The notes beneath the pieces are model-generated. The model had not been told where the DNA came from. It searched no databases and saw only the letters and a program-made list of their open reading frames with translations. The translations under genes and the position numbers were made by a program. DNA of 64,000 bases from Salminus brasiliensis (Eukaryota > Chordata > Actinopteri > Characiformes > Bryconidae): positions 25,560,662-25,624,661 of the forward strand of contig NC_132898.1 of NCBI RefSeq assembly GCF_030463535.1. Reading direction: 5' to 3'. Positions 24,397 to 35,751 of the stretch are shown piece by piece (within the stretch, counting starts at the first letter, position 1; each line of letters opens with the position of its first letter).

Positions 24397-27300
24397 ATGG
24401 CCAGAGCGACCGACCAGCAGCGCGTTCATCTCCTGTCCAGATGGTTTGTTCTTCTCAGCGTAATGACACTGCGGGCTCACGCCATCGAGACAGGTATGGA
24501 GATGGAGGTTCAGTGTTGGAGATTTATTCCAAACGTTGGTTTGTCCTCTGGCCACTCGGGGAAATGGCTCCCATCCCTGTGTGTGTAATTTATTTGTTGG
24601 TCCTGGCTTTAGCAGCGAGAGGTGAGGTCACTTTGTGTGGGTAATGATCTGTCTTATCCTGCAAGAAGCTGCTTTTACTGGTCCTGAGAGGCTTACAGGC
24701 CCCAGTGGACCTGATTCTAGCAGATGAATCCCCATTAAAAACAGTCCCCAGATCTAGACTTAGTCCTAATCTGCCTGAGTTAAACTAGGCTGCACTGTGA
24801 CTTTTATTCTTTTATTATTTGCTTACAAGCTTAATAATCTTCTGTGACACAAAATGATCTATATTGGAAAATATACTACTGCATTCTACCTATTAGTTTA
24901 TTAAGCTTTTGTGCCAAGAAATTATTAATATTGCAAAAAAATTAACAAATTAAATAGCAAATTTATAAAACATTAAATATAAAACAATTAAAGATGTTAT
25001 ATTCAATGTTTCCCATATGTTGGTTATTTTTATGCGATGCTTACAGCTGCTTATAAGTTAATATAAGTAAAAAAAAAAAGACTGAGAAAAAGAAGTTTGT
25101 TAAATTTAGCTTTTTAATCCTTTTTAAACTGTAATATATGGAAAACAACATAATGTGTTGTATCACAAAAGTATTTATATTGCAAAGTATATTTCCCACA
25201 ATATTCACTATATATGAAAAGTTCAAAAATCCAATAAAAGCATATTCAGAGCAATTAGACAGCAAAATTACAAAACAGTCAAAGTTACACATAAAAAGGT
25301 ACTTTTCGCTACATATTCACTACATATAATACCTATATATATATTTATATTGTCTACAATATTTTTGTAACATACTTCTAAAGTACAGAGAATATTCATT
25401 TGATTTGAGATTATTCATATTATTATAATTTTAACTTCATGAAGTAATTTTAGAATCATCTGCAGCTCTGCTCATCATTGGACAACTTTTTTTTATTTTT
25501 CAGAGAATTCATTCATTTTAATTTTGACTTTATTATTTACCATTATATAATCATATACATTTATACAGGACTTTTTATTAAGCCTTATTTCAGATAAGTG
25601 TATAGTGTATGATTAGTGTATATGTTAATAAATTACTTTAAAATCCAAAAATAAAACAGACTGGACACTGTATCCACAAAAATAGATTTTTTTATTATTA
25701 TTTTCCAGTATTTGTTATGTTTTGTGAGAATAACCCAGACTGCCACGCTGTCATGCACAGAAAAAATGTAAGTGTGGCTTAAAATGAATAAAATCAGCCA
25801 GATTATCTCTTGTTGCCTTCTTTAGGTTTACTAGTTCAGTTATTCATGCTGATAAATACACATTTCTAAAGTGTAGGCTTTGCGACTAAATCCACCTGGG
25901 ACTTTAGATGTGATGTTACTAATGTTTCACTGATCAGCCATAACATTAGAACCACTGACAGGTGAAGTAAATAACACTGATGATCTGGTTCCAGTGGCAT
26001 CTTTCAAGGGTTGGGATATATCAGGCAGCAAGTGAACAGTCAGTTCTTGAAGTTATTGTGCTGAAAGCAGGAAAAATGAAATGTGTGAGCACAAGAATCT
26101 AAGATGCTAAACTGTGATGGCTAGACGTCTGGGTCAGAACATCTCCAAAACATCAGGCAGGTGTTCCTGTGGTGTGTTCCTGTTATGCAGTGATCAGTAC
26201 CTACCAAAAGTGCTCCAGAGCTGTTTTGGCGGCACAAGGGTGACCGACACAATAATAGGCGGGTGGTTTTAATGTTGTGGCTAATGACATCTTCGTTATT
26301 ACATTTGGTACTTTCTCTATTGTGGTTTTACTGGTCCTGATTACAAGTGGGAACCTACGTTGGATTTAGGCTTGCGTTTTTATTTTAACCAGTAAAACCC
26401 TTTACGAGGAACCCGCCATTCTGGCTCTGCTCATTTTTTAGCAAACTCAGTTCAGGGAACATGGTTACGGAATATTTTGAAGTATTGTTTCTTTCCCACT
26501 GATGGAGGCTTTCTCAGGACATTCCAGGAAGTCAGGCATCAGGGATTCACCGGTTGCCCCTGGCGACAAAGCTAATAAACCCTGGAGCGGTTATAAATCT
26601 TCCTATTATTTGGTTCTTGCCGCAGATGGGGGGACGCAGAGCCAACTCCCCCTTGTGGTCTTGCTAGATAAACAATTAAGGTTTGCTTTGGGCTCTCATC
26701 TGCCATTAGAACGGTGGAGTACAGAGGAGTACAGTAGGTCAGGAGAGAGGCACGGATGTCTGTTTACGGCCACTGTACGTACAGTCCTATATCACTGTAG
26801 GGAAAGGCTGCGGAATGCACATTAATCTGACAGGTGGGTAAATGTCCCAACAGTGAATGTGGCCGACTTCTGCGGCCAGACAGTTCAGGCGGATGGCATG
26901 GTCGTCAGATCCCATCAGGAGTCGCGCAAGTATTACTTTGTCACCATGGGAACGGACTGCCGCCTCACCATGCAGTCGGCGACGCCCCGGGATAAGGTGC
27001 AGTTCCACTTCCGTTTCTTCCTTGTCTACAGCCTGCTGAGAGTGTCCCCCTTCAGCCCTGTGCCCCTCTCGGCTGAGTCAGCTAAGGGGCTGCCACTTTC
27101 AGGCCCGACCCGGCCTGAGACACGAATGGAGCCTACTCCCGGAGAGGGTGCGGTGGACCCCTGCCATGCTGGCTCCTACATCCAGTTCTACGATGGCCGG
27201 GATAAGACAGCTCCTCCTATTGGCCCGCCGCTGTGTGGCAAGAGCCCACCTCGTCCCGTCCTGTCGACTGGACCCTACCTGACCCTGCGGCTGGTGACCA

Positions 27301-30300
27301 GGGGGACCCAGCCTCGGGTAGACTTCGTGGGTGACTTCACATCATTCAGGCTGGGTAAGATATATGGTGTTGAGCAGAAAACATCTGGATAACCTTAACC
27401 CTCCCAGTGGGAGTCCATTCAAAACATAACTGAAGGATAAACAAAGATGGCTTTTATTACTTATTACTAATGCTAGATGACCCAATACTGACCTAAGCCT
27501 TAGTATTTACATATGTAGACTTTAAAATTAGTAACTGCTATAAAACTATTACGTAATTAATGCAGTGTTTAAAGCACAAGTAATTAAATCATGGGCCTGC
27601 ACACACACCCTTAGGGATCAGGGGTTAACATTAGGCACATGATGTGTCAAATATTAGCCTTATACACACTGCCAATTAATTATTGCCCCACTGAGAATGA
27701 AAAGTCGGTGGATCTATTTGGTGGAAATCTTCAGTTAAGCCATGTAGGCCATATCAGCTTTTGTGTGGATTCCCTAATGAGTGAATGTTACTGACTCTGG
27801 CTCTGCAGGGTTTAATCAGTCTGAATGCAGTGGGGAACCCTACTTCACCTGCCGCAATGGAAAGTGCATTCCCATGAGTCTGGTTTGTAACGACGACAAA
27901 GGAATCGACAACTGTGGCGACGGGACTGACCTGCAGGACTACCCGGGATGCCTCGGTCAGTACAGAAGTCGTTATTTGTATTGATTTAAATGACCTAGAT
28001 TTCAGCTCCCCGCAACTTGACATTATTAAAAGGGAAGGGGTGCCGTTGTTTTATGTTTTAGGTCTGTCGTCCACAGCAGCTGCCCGTCAACCCTTAGTGA
28101 CTCCTCCTCCAACCGTGCAGAACATGCCTACCCTCAGGGCATCGACTCTAGAGAAGTGTAGCGGGCCAAATGCCATCCCTGACCTGAACTCGGTAACAGG
28201 TACTTACAGAAGATGGTTCTTTTGTGAGCACAAATGCAAATTTAGGGGCCTGTAAGAGGGTATACGACTGTCTGATTTCATGTCCAGTAACAGGTAAATG
28301 GTTTAAATTAGTTGTCATATTAATTATTATTAATAATATCACATTTATACATATACGTTTCCTAATTTTACCCTGAATTCTATTCAATTTGAAAGGCCAA
28401 TTACCCAATTCCTAATATGTGAACCCCCATCACTAGCAATGCCCCCAACACTATGAGGGTGAAAACTTATCACATGTCTCACATGTCAGCAGTGAAGTCC
28501 TGTATTTCAAAAGCCAGCCCTGTATATAGTGTTCTTCAAGATCTATCCTTTCTGTTTAGCCAAAAGAAATGTGAATGAATTACGTACTTTAAAATGAATG
28601 ACCGAGCACTGGCCACCCATCTGCTTGCAGCTGTTCTTTTGGCCATTTGTTTTTTTTTATGTCCACTAAAATCGTGTAACTGTGAATGACAAAGGCAATA
28701 AAGCTAATTGGGAAACACATGAATGCTCACTGTATCTTCCTATAGACACAGCAATAAATCAACTGTCAGCTGTAGAGACAAGGATCAGATAGTGCCCTAA
28801 AACCATTGTGCAATTTATGTGTCTGCAAATAGATGCTACGCTGGTTACCCCCAAATTGGTTCTTTGTATTTGGAAAGTCCACAAGTGTTGAAAAGAGTAG
28901 AGCAATGTACTCCGGTAGTAATGAAACTTGGCGGGTTAGAGTGGCATCAATACTCTATCTGCATGACAAAAGTATTAAATGCATTGTTTAGCCACAAATC
29001 AAATTTACACTGTTTCCTCCCCGTCACCCCAATTGTAGTCCATCATCCAAGACATTTTTGGTGTCTGAAATTTCCTTCCTTAGTTTTACACAAGCAATAG
29101 AAGCTTATGTACACTAATTATTTCTGTGCCAACTGCATAGTTAAACCTTTACATCAGTATAAGTGTGAGTACCAGTATAAGTGTTGGCACTTATATTTAC
29201 TGTAAAAACCCAAAGCCGTCAAAAGTATAGTGAATAAGTAGAAAAAGTATAAGTAAATGGTCATTTAAAAGGTTAAATCTTTTATATCCTGCTTCCAGAA
29301 ACAGAGACTTAATAAATGAAATAGCTATGTTATTTTCTTTTGAATTATTTATTAATTATATATGTATTATTTAATTCTTATATATTTATTCATATTTTTG
29401 GTGCATAGTAAGTCAGAATTCCAAGATACGAAGTTAACATTTGTGATAACAAGTCATCATTTTTTGCTAAAAGGCATAGAAGCAGCCAATTCAAGCACCA
29501 AAGCCACGAGTTAGCAAGTAAAGGAGGTCTATAACGCCTATAACAGGTTAGCATTGTGTAAACTGCACTCTTAAAGTTGCTCAGTAATGTCTAAAAAACT
29601 GCTTATGCTTCTGCTTATATACTGAATGACTTACTGTTATCTATAAACACAGACTCAAGTACTCTATATGGACAGATATATTGGGACACCTGCTAACTCA
29701 TTATTTCTTCCGAAATCAAGGACATTAAAAAAGAGTTTATTCTGCTTTTGTTGGAGTAAATGTCTCTACTGTCCAGGGAGGAAGGCTTTCTACTTTCTAT
29801 TTTGGAGGAACATTGCTGTGAGGATTTGATGCCATTCAGCAACAGGAGTGTTAGTGAGGTCAGGATGTTGGCTGGTCACCACCCCACCTTATCCCCACCT
29901 CATCCCCAACTCCCCAGCTCATCCTAAAAGTACTGGATGGAGCACAAACCATTATTCCAAGGATCATTGGCAATGGTGTTAGGCATGGTGCCAATAGGTT
30001 TATGATTATCTGCTCCACAGAGTCCTATTCTGTTGCCACTACTTCTCTACATGGACTAGACAAGCTGTGTGTGCACTTGCACAACTTTGTCAGCAATGGG
30101 TGCAACTTAAAGTAGCAGAATGTATTCATTAGAAGGGACGTCCACAAACATTTGGACATGAAGCGTACATTAGCATAGCTAAACACAGTATTAACAGGCG
30201 TCTTAAAGCCATTGTCAGAAACCACATATACAAGTCTGTTAGGGGTTCCTGGACAACTCAGTGTGTTTTAAGGGGAGTGTGTGATGATTAAAGTGTGTGT

Positions 30301-30601
30301 TTCACTAATCCTCTGTCCTGTGGTTCCCTCAGACTCGCAGCCATACGTCTCTCTGCTGGCCCTGTATGTGGTTCTTGGCGTGGCAGCCAGCTCTGTGCTG
30401 CTCTGCTGGTGTTGCTGGTCGCCCGGCTGGTTTCTGTGGAGGGTGAGTGTGTGTCGTTTCCTGCCCTGCTGTAACTCCTGCTGTGCCTCCTGTCAGCTGT
30501 GCGGCCGGAGCTGCTCCCCGAACAAAGAGCACCGTCTGGCCAAGGTCACGCCCCAGGCTGCCCCCACGCCCGTGGCCTCGGCGACCACCGTGGCTGTGTA
30601 G
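24397..30601 (+). CDS. ldlrad2: LDL receptor class A domain-containing protein 2, complete
   Basis: Five exons: 24397-24493, 26854-27354, 27809-27955, 28062-28199 and 30333-30601 (stop TAG), in phase throughout, 383 residues. Exon 1 gives a signal peptide (hydrophobic WFVLLSVMTLRAHA). Exon 2 is a CUB-like domain, with FCGQTVQADGMVVRSH, the HFRFFLVYSLL strand, GSYIQFYDG and LRLVTRGTQPRVDFVGDFTSF. Exon 3 is one LDLa module with six cysteines and the calcium-binding CNDDKGIDNCGDGTD segment. Exon 4 is a Thr/Pro-rich linker. Exon 5 carries a transmembrane helix (SLLALYVVLGVAASSVLLC), then a very Cys-rich juxtamembrane segment that could be palmitoylated. It is therefore a type I membrane protein of unknown ligand. 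Exon 4 ends at tandem donors 7 bases apart; only the downstream one keeps frame. As I recall, the human gene lies beside USP48 too. Confidence 0.92.
24494..26853. other. ldlrad2 intron 1
   Basis: AT-rich intron with poly(A)/poly(T) stretches. Its right half contains a family B element (25932-26285). A 107-codon open frame at 26502-26825 runs toward the exon 2 acceptor, but has no domain and no splice support. Confidence 0.6.
25932..26285. mobile_element. Short DNA-element family B, copy 1 (near full length)
   Basis: Left end 'gatcagccataacattagaa' and right end 'ggtggttttaatgttgtggc' are imperfect inverted copies, so this is a terminal-inverted-repeat element of about 354 bases. The internal words 'ctgggtcagaacatctcc' and 'catcaggcaggtgttcctg' recur in the other copies. 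It has no coding capacity and was presumably mobilised by another element's transposase. Confidence 0.75.
28345..28500 (-). mobile_element. Family D SINE fragment (minus strand)
   Basis: Contains 'aaaggccaattacccaatt' and 'catcactagcaatgccccc', the reverse complement of the SINE 3' half. The same sequence appears at 63536-63726. It lies in ldlrad2 intron 4. Confidence 0.5.
29660..30165. mobile_element. Short DNA-element family A, long copy 4
   Basis: About 505 bases from 'tatatggacagatatattgg' to 'gggacgtccacaaacatttg'. The ends are related as imperfect inverted repeats. The internal 'cagcaacaggagtgttagtgag' (landmark) and 'atgattatctgctccacag' segments align with the copies at 43466-43806, 60755-61220 and 61908-62343. 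It lies in ldlrad2 intron 4, about 170 bases before the last exon. Non-coding. Confidence 0.75.
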
Positions 30602-30690
30602 ACTCAGATTTGTGAAGGACCAGAGACTGGCGGGAAGCAGGCAGCACTCCAGAATGGACTCAATAAAGGGAAGCTTTTGTTTGATGAAGG
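30602..30690 (+). other. ldlrad2: ldlrad2 3'UTR with poly(A) signal
   Basis: AATAAA at 30662-30667, about 60 bases after the stop codon, is a good candidate poly(A) signal; the expected cleavage site is near 30685. A short 3'UTR is implied but longer forms are possible. Confidence 0.6.
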
Positions 30691-31080
30691 AGGCCGTTGA
30701 ACTGGTAAAGTGTGCGTAATGATTAGGGCTTGACCAATATGAACCTTTTTTCACTGATACTGATTTTGAAGAGTTCAGAATTCCAATAGCTGAAAATGTC
30801 AACCAGGACAAAAAGGCTTCTATACAGTACTGGAAACTGGCTGTTTGACTTGTACCAATAGTTGAACCCCTTTTTGGTGCTATATAGAACAATGTATTAA
30901 AAGGAATCATTAACCATTGGACATGAAGAGAGTTGTCTGGAACGCTTGACTAAAGAACCCTTGAAAAACCTTTGTTTTAAGTGTTCGGGCCTCCAAGCTG
31001 TCTAAGGTTTTGCCCCGTTTTTCAGTGATTGTGAAATCAAATCCTCAAAAATTGGGTCAGGTCCACTCTGTATATATTCA

Positions 31081-31565
31081 CCAATCAGTCAAAAAGACCA
31101 CCTGCCTATTGTTGTGTAACCCCCCTCGTCCTGCTAAACAGCTCCACAACTCCAAAGCTCCCAAATTGACTTCGCAAGACCTCTGAATGTGTCCTTTGGT
31201 AAGACATTAGCAGCAGGTCCCCTAAGTTGTGGGTGGGGCCTCCATGGGTTGCACCCATAAACCTGTTCATTGGTTGTCCTTCCTCTGGGCACTTTTTAAA
31301 GGTACTGCATACTGGGAAGACCCCGCAAGACCTGTTCTGATGGGGATGTTCTGACCCAGTCGTCTGGCCATCACAATTTGGTTCTCCTCAAAGTGGCTTA
31401 GATTCTTACCCTTGCTCATTTTTCCTGCTTCCAACACGTCACCTTCAATAACTGATTGTTTTGTTCACTTGCTGCCTAATATGTCCAACCCTTAAAAGGT
31501 GCCATTGGAAGCAGATCAGTGTTATTCACTTCAACTTCAGTGGTTTTAATGTTATGGCTAATCTG
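31081..31565. mobile_element. Short DNA-element family B, copy 2
   Basis: Reverse orientation relative to copy 1: begins 'ccaatcagtcaaaaagacca' and ends 'gtggttttaatgttatggct'. The internal 'ggatgttctgacccagtcgt' and 'tggccatcacaat' match copies 1 and 4. It is longer than copy 1 (about 485 bases), with an extra segment near 31130-31290. Confidence 0.7.
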
Positions 31566-33271
31566 ATGTATATAACGTTGTTGAATGTGCTTTTCTCAGC
31601 TTACAGCTTGAAAACGCCTTTCCCTTTCCCACTCTTAGAAGGAGCAGAATGACCACTGCCGGCTACAGAAACAAAAGGTCTGAGGAACTAAAGCCATTCA
31701 GGTTCTCCCCGGGTTCTGTTTCCGCTAAAAATATTTGTTCACAAACAGTTCCATTATTCCTCGAGCCATTGTTTAAAGATGCTTACACACGCCGATTAGT
31801 CTGGGTGTCAACACGGTGCATATCTTTGACGTGATCTGAGGCATTTTTCTCCCAGCTGTTGCTCAGATACTAAGCTGTGACTTGAAGCGTATGCCCTACT
31901 CTGAGAAGGATCCGCAAGGAAAGGATCAGGGTTTCTCTACTGCAGCTGCAGGATACTGCTTTACATTAAAAACTGGGTATGTAAACATTGGTAAAAATGG
32001 GATGTCATAGAAACCTGCTTATACTGCTTTCACCCACTCTCATTCAAGTTTAACCCTTTCCAAGTACAGTCCCACCTGTAGGATCCGAAAGCTCAGCTTC
32101 GAATGTGACCCAACAATCAGCTTTAATTCTACAGATTCATCAAAATCGTCGACTAATCTATAAAAACCAATAAAAGCCAGTCAGAACAGAAGCCTGAATA
32201 TACCAGGATAAATATACCAGCATTAAAGGCACTGTAGCCCAATTAGCCTGTTTAATGGGGATAAAGGTTGGAAAGTTGGGAAAATGGTCAAATAAAGATA
32301 AACGATTATTAGATTTTAGTACACAAAACCATAAGTGGACCTCAGGGAAGTAATGCATGGTATTCAGTGTGGGTGTGCCCATAGCATTAACCCTGTCTCA
32401 TCCCCACCCACTTTACTGATAGGACGCATCTAGATACCTAGTTTTGATTACTGACAGTGGTATCCATTGAATTTCATTTAAATGTTTTCTACTCTGGGAC
32501 CAATGTGAGATTAGGGTGGGCTGTAATGATCGGACCCGGTAAGAGCACATGTGCAAACCCACTTAAGGCCAATGTTCCACCTGTCATCCTTGACAGTGGT
32601 TTCCATTGAATTCCATAGATTTTTTTCTATTCTGATTGAAAATGGTTACACACATTATATTTATCAACATGTTTAATTCATATGTGATTGATTTATCCTG
32701 AGGTTATTATACAGATCACACAGATAAAGTGGTAATAAGGACAAAAAATCACCATTGTATAACCCATGTAAAACTCAGGCCGTCTGAAGTGGTCATCGAG
32801 TGGCACTGAGTGTACTGCTGTACTCTACTATGCATTTGCTCTGTTGTTCCTCTTAGCAGCTGGTTAATGGCGTGCATGTGTATCGAAGGATGTAGATTGG
32901 ATAGAGAGGATTAAGGCTGTGTAGGAAGTGAGATAAATAATGTAATTTCTAGTGAATTTCACAGATAATCTCAAGAACGATCAAACATTATACCAAAAAG
33001 ACCTGATAGGATAGCTCTCTTTGCTGTTATTTGAAAAGTACCTCTCCTCTCGTGGATTTATCTTCTTCTCAGATAGATTTTTTGATCCCACTGTAGATGA
33101 TTTTTGAAATTTGCTGTTGATCTATTATGATATATTTCATGATGTAAGTACAACTGTGTGATGGAACGATGGTGACAAGGTTTAGGCTGCTAAAGGACGA
33201 TGCTTTTCATACAGTTCACATTAAAACAGTATTGAACAAACATCACAATATTGTCATTTTTCTTAATAATC

Positions 33272-33312
33272 TTATAAAGCATAATTGTAATCTTTACAAT
33301 TATGCTTTATAA
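33272..33312. repeat. Perfect 19-bp hairpin
   Basis: ttataaagcataattgtaa at 33272-33290 and its exact reverse complement at 33294-33312, with a 3-base loop. The word 'ataaagcataat' also occurs singly near 45693-45706, so it may be the core of a dispersed element. Confidence 0.8.
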
Positions 33313-34135
33313 AAATCAACTCACTACATACTTTACTGGTTTTGACAAGGTTTCAGACTTTGATTACAAATCAGGCTTAAAGGCATGTACCCAGTTGTAA
33401 GCAGAAACTGTCGGCTAAATCAAATATCTCATTTTTGTAATTTCTCAGACTCTTCAAACCTTTTGTTAACATTATTCAAACATCTAAAGACCCAATAACA
33501 AAAGTAATCAATGCTTTGATGATGCCTCATCAAAGTTATGATAAGATCTGGAAGACAAAGAAAACTCTCAGAAATACACAAATGCCGGTAAGAAAGGCAA
33601 AGCCCAACCCCCACCTGTCCCACATAAGATGCCTATGTGGGGACTGTATGGTTAGTCCAACTGGGTAGCAGAAGATTTTGTCCATGGGTTAAGAGTCAGT
33701 GATGGGACCAAGAGGGGTTAAACATGGGGCCCATCTTGGTTGCACACTGCACATGGGGTCTAAATGGGACCCATGTGAGATTAGGATGGGGCCCATTTGG
33801 GAAGACCAACTGGGTCTTAGTAACAACACATGTACAAACTCACTTAGAGCCCATGCGTCACCCATGTGAGCCTCACATGAGCATGTTTAGCATATATGCT
33901 TAAAACCTGCAATAAAGCTTAACTATATTAAAAGGGTGGTGCACTATTCAACTGTGCAGCATTGCTTACATAATTGTGATCTTCATGGATCTTCATGGAA
34001 CCTTAACTGTGAGCTCGTAACAAAACTCAAGATATTTATGTAATGAAATACTTGATTTACTGGGAATATTGTACTTAACAGAGGCAGTGTTTACTGCTTC
34101 TCTATTTAAATAATATATATATATATATATATATA

Positions 34136-35751
34136 CAGTCATGCCCGAAAGTATTCATACCCCTGTCAAAGTTTGACTTAAATTTACTTTTATTTAACCA
34201 GAAATTATATTTTTGCCTGGAAACGACACAGGCATCTCCCAGGAGATAACACGATGATGTACAAGAGGCATCATTGTGGGAAAAAGTATTTCTCAGCTTT
34301 TATACACATTTGAACAAAAAGTGGCATGTCCACAATTATTCATACCCTTCTCAATAATTAATAGAAAAGCCTTTATTGGCTATTACAGCAATCAAACGCT
34401 TCCTGTAATTGCTGACCAGCTTTTTGCATGTCTCCACTGGTATTTTTGCCCATTCATCTTTAGTGATGAGCTCCAACTCTTTGAGGTTCGAGGGTCTCCT
34501 TGCCATCACCCTGATCTTTAGCTCCCTCCACAGATTCTCAATTGGATTCAAGTCAGGACTCTGGCTGGGCCACTGCAAAACATTAATGTTTTTGTCTGCT
34601 AACCATTTCTTCACCACTTTGGCTGTGTGTTTTGGGTCGTTGTCGTGCTGAAATGTCCACCGGTTCCCAAGGCCAAGTTTCTCTGCAGACTGCCTGATGT
34701 TGTTGTTGATAATCTTGATGTATTGCTCTTTTTTCATGGTGCCATTTACTGCGATCAAGTTCCCTGGTCCATTGGCTGAAAAACACCCCCAAAACATTAG
34801 GTTCCCACCACCATGTTTGACAGTGGGGATGGTGTTCTTAGGGTTGAAGGCTTCTCCTTTTTTACGCCAAATGGTGCACACATCATTGTGGCCAAACAAT
34901 TCAATTTTTGTTTCATCTGACCATAAAACAGAACACCAGAAGTCTTCTTCTTTGTCCAGATGAGCATTTGCAAAGGTCAAGCGGGCTTTTGTGTGCCTTT
35001 TCTGGAGAAGTGGTGTCCTCCTTGGCCTGCGTCCGTGGAACCCAGCAGTGTGCAGTGTCCGTTGAACTGTCTGCCTTGAGATGTCGCCACCAGCAGAGTC
35101 CAGATTCACCAGGATGGCCTTGGTGGTGATCCTTGGATTTTTCTTCACCTCTCTCACTATTCTCCTGGCCAGCACAGGTGTCACTTTTGGCTTCCGACCA
35201 CATCTTCTGAGATTTTCCACAGTGCGGAACTTCTTGTATTTTTTAATAATACTTTGCACTGTAGCCACTGGAACTTGAAAACATTTTGATATGGCTTTAT
35301 AGCCCTTTCCTGACTTGTGAGCGGCCACAATGCACAGCCGCAGGTCCTTAGTGAGCTCCTTTGTCTTAGCCATGACTGTCCACAAACCAACTGCAGAGAG
35401 CTGCTGTTTTTCTCCTGTTGAGTTGATTAAAACAGCTGTTCCCAATGAATCAGGGTAATTAGGATGCTTTAAAACAGCTTGGACTATTTGGAATGGTATA
35501 GAACTTTGGATTTTCCCATATACTGTGACAGTTTTCAAAGGGTATGAATAATTTTGGACATGCCACTTTTTGTTCAAATGTGTATAAAAGCTGAGAAATA
35601 TTTTTTCCCACAATGATGCCTCTTGTACATCATCGTGTTATCTCCTGGGAGATGCCTGTGTCGTTTCAAGGCAAAAATATAACTTCTGGTTAAATAAAAG
35701 TAAATTTAAGTCAAACTTTGCCAGGGGTATGAATACTTTCGGGCATGACTG
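34136..35751 (-). mobile_element. Apparently intact Tc1/mariner transposon, IR/DR type
   Basis: 1616 bases, starting cagtcatgcccgaaagtatt and ending with its inverse, flanked on both sides by TA. Inverted repeats of about 214 bases (34136-34349 and 35538-35751) differ at only a handful of positions. Each arm carries an outer (gtattcatacccctg) and an inner (attattcataccctt) direct repeat, the IR/DR layout of the Sleeping Beauty-type group. A single uninterrupted transposase frame lies between the arms. Insertion was into a TA microsatellite in the ldlrad2-chchd4 intergenic region. Confidence 0.95.
34351..35373 (-). CDS. Tc1-like DD34E transposase, intact frame
   Basis: 340 residues from MAKTKELTKDLRL; this ATG (35371-35373) is preferred over an upstream in-frame ATG at 35613 because that extension lies in the terminal repeat and does not look like transposase. 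The N-terminal paired-like DNA-binding region has two helix-turn-helix motifs (about 1-110), with a GRRPRRTP basic linker near residue 110. The catalytic domain has WSDETKIELFG (first Asp), FQHDNDPKHTAK (second Asp) and [11 protein letters not shown] (Glu), with 34 residues between the second Asp and Glu. A glycine-rich segment (KHGGGNLMFWGCFS) is also present. No stop or frameshift is seen and the length is that of full-size family members. It would cut and paste the element at TA sites. Activity is not shown. Confidence 0.95.
   Translation of the reverse strand: MAKTKELTKDLRLCIVAAHKSGKGYKAISKCFQVPVATVQSIIKKYKKFRTVENLRRCGRKPKVTPVLARRIVREVKKNPRITTKAILVNLDSAGGDISRQTVQRTLHTAGFHGRRPRRTPLLQKRHTKARLTFANAHLDKEEDFWCSVLWSDETKIELFGHNDVCTIWRKKGEAFNPKNTIPTVKHGGGNLMFWGCFSANGPGNLIAVNGTMKKEQYIKIINNNIRQSAEKLGLGNRWTFQHDNDPKHTAKVVKKWLADKNINVLQWPSQSPDLNPIENLWRELKIRVMARRPSNLKELELITKDEWAKIPVETCKKLVSNYRKRLIAVIANKGFSINY

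Larger units (their letters stand above)
30691..34135. other. Intergenic between ldlrad2 and the Tc1 element
   Basis: No exon was recognised on either strand. It contains a family B copy at 31081-31565, a hairpin at 33272-33312, two stretches (about 32395-32590 and 33640-33880) of repeated 'gtgggacccatgtgag'-type words that look like related dispersed repeats, and a TA run at about 34112-34135. Confidence 0.55.

Noticed and set aside
26502-26825. 107-codon frame just before ldlrad2 exon 2
   Set aside because: The exon 2 acceptor joins in phase to the signal-peptide exon at 24397-24493; this frame would not provide a signal peptide.
28062-28192. ldlrad2 exon 4 ending at the upstream GTAACA donor
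   Set aside because: It puts the transmembrane exon out of frame; the donor at 28200 restores the phase.
30329-30910. 193-codon minus-strand frame
   Set aside because: It is the antisense shadow of the GC-rich ldlrad2 last exon and its 3'UTR.
35374-35613. 80-residue N-terminal extension of the intact transposase
   Set aside because: The extension is encoded largely by the terminal inverted repeat, and family members start at the downstream MAKTKE-type methionine.
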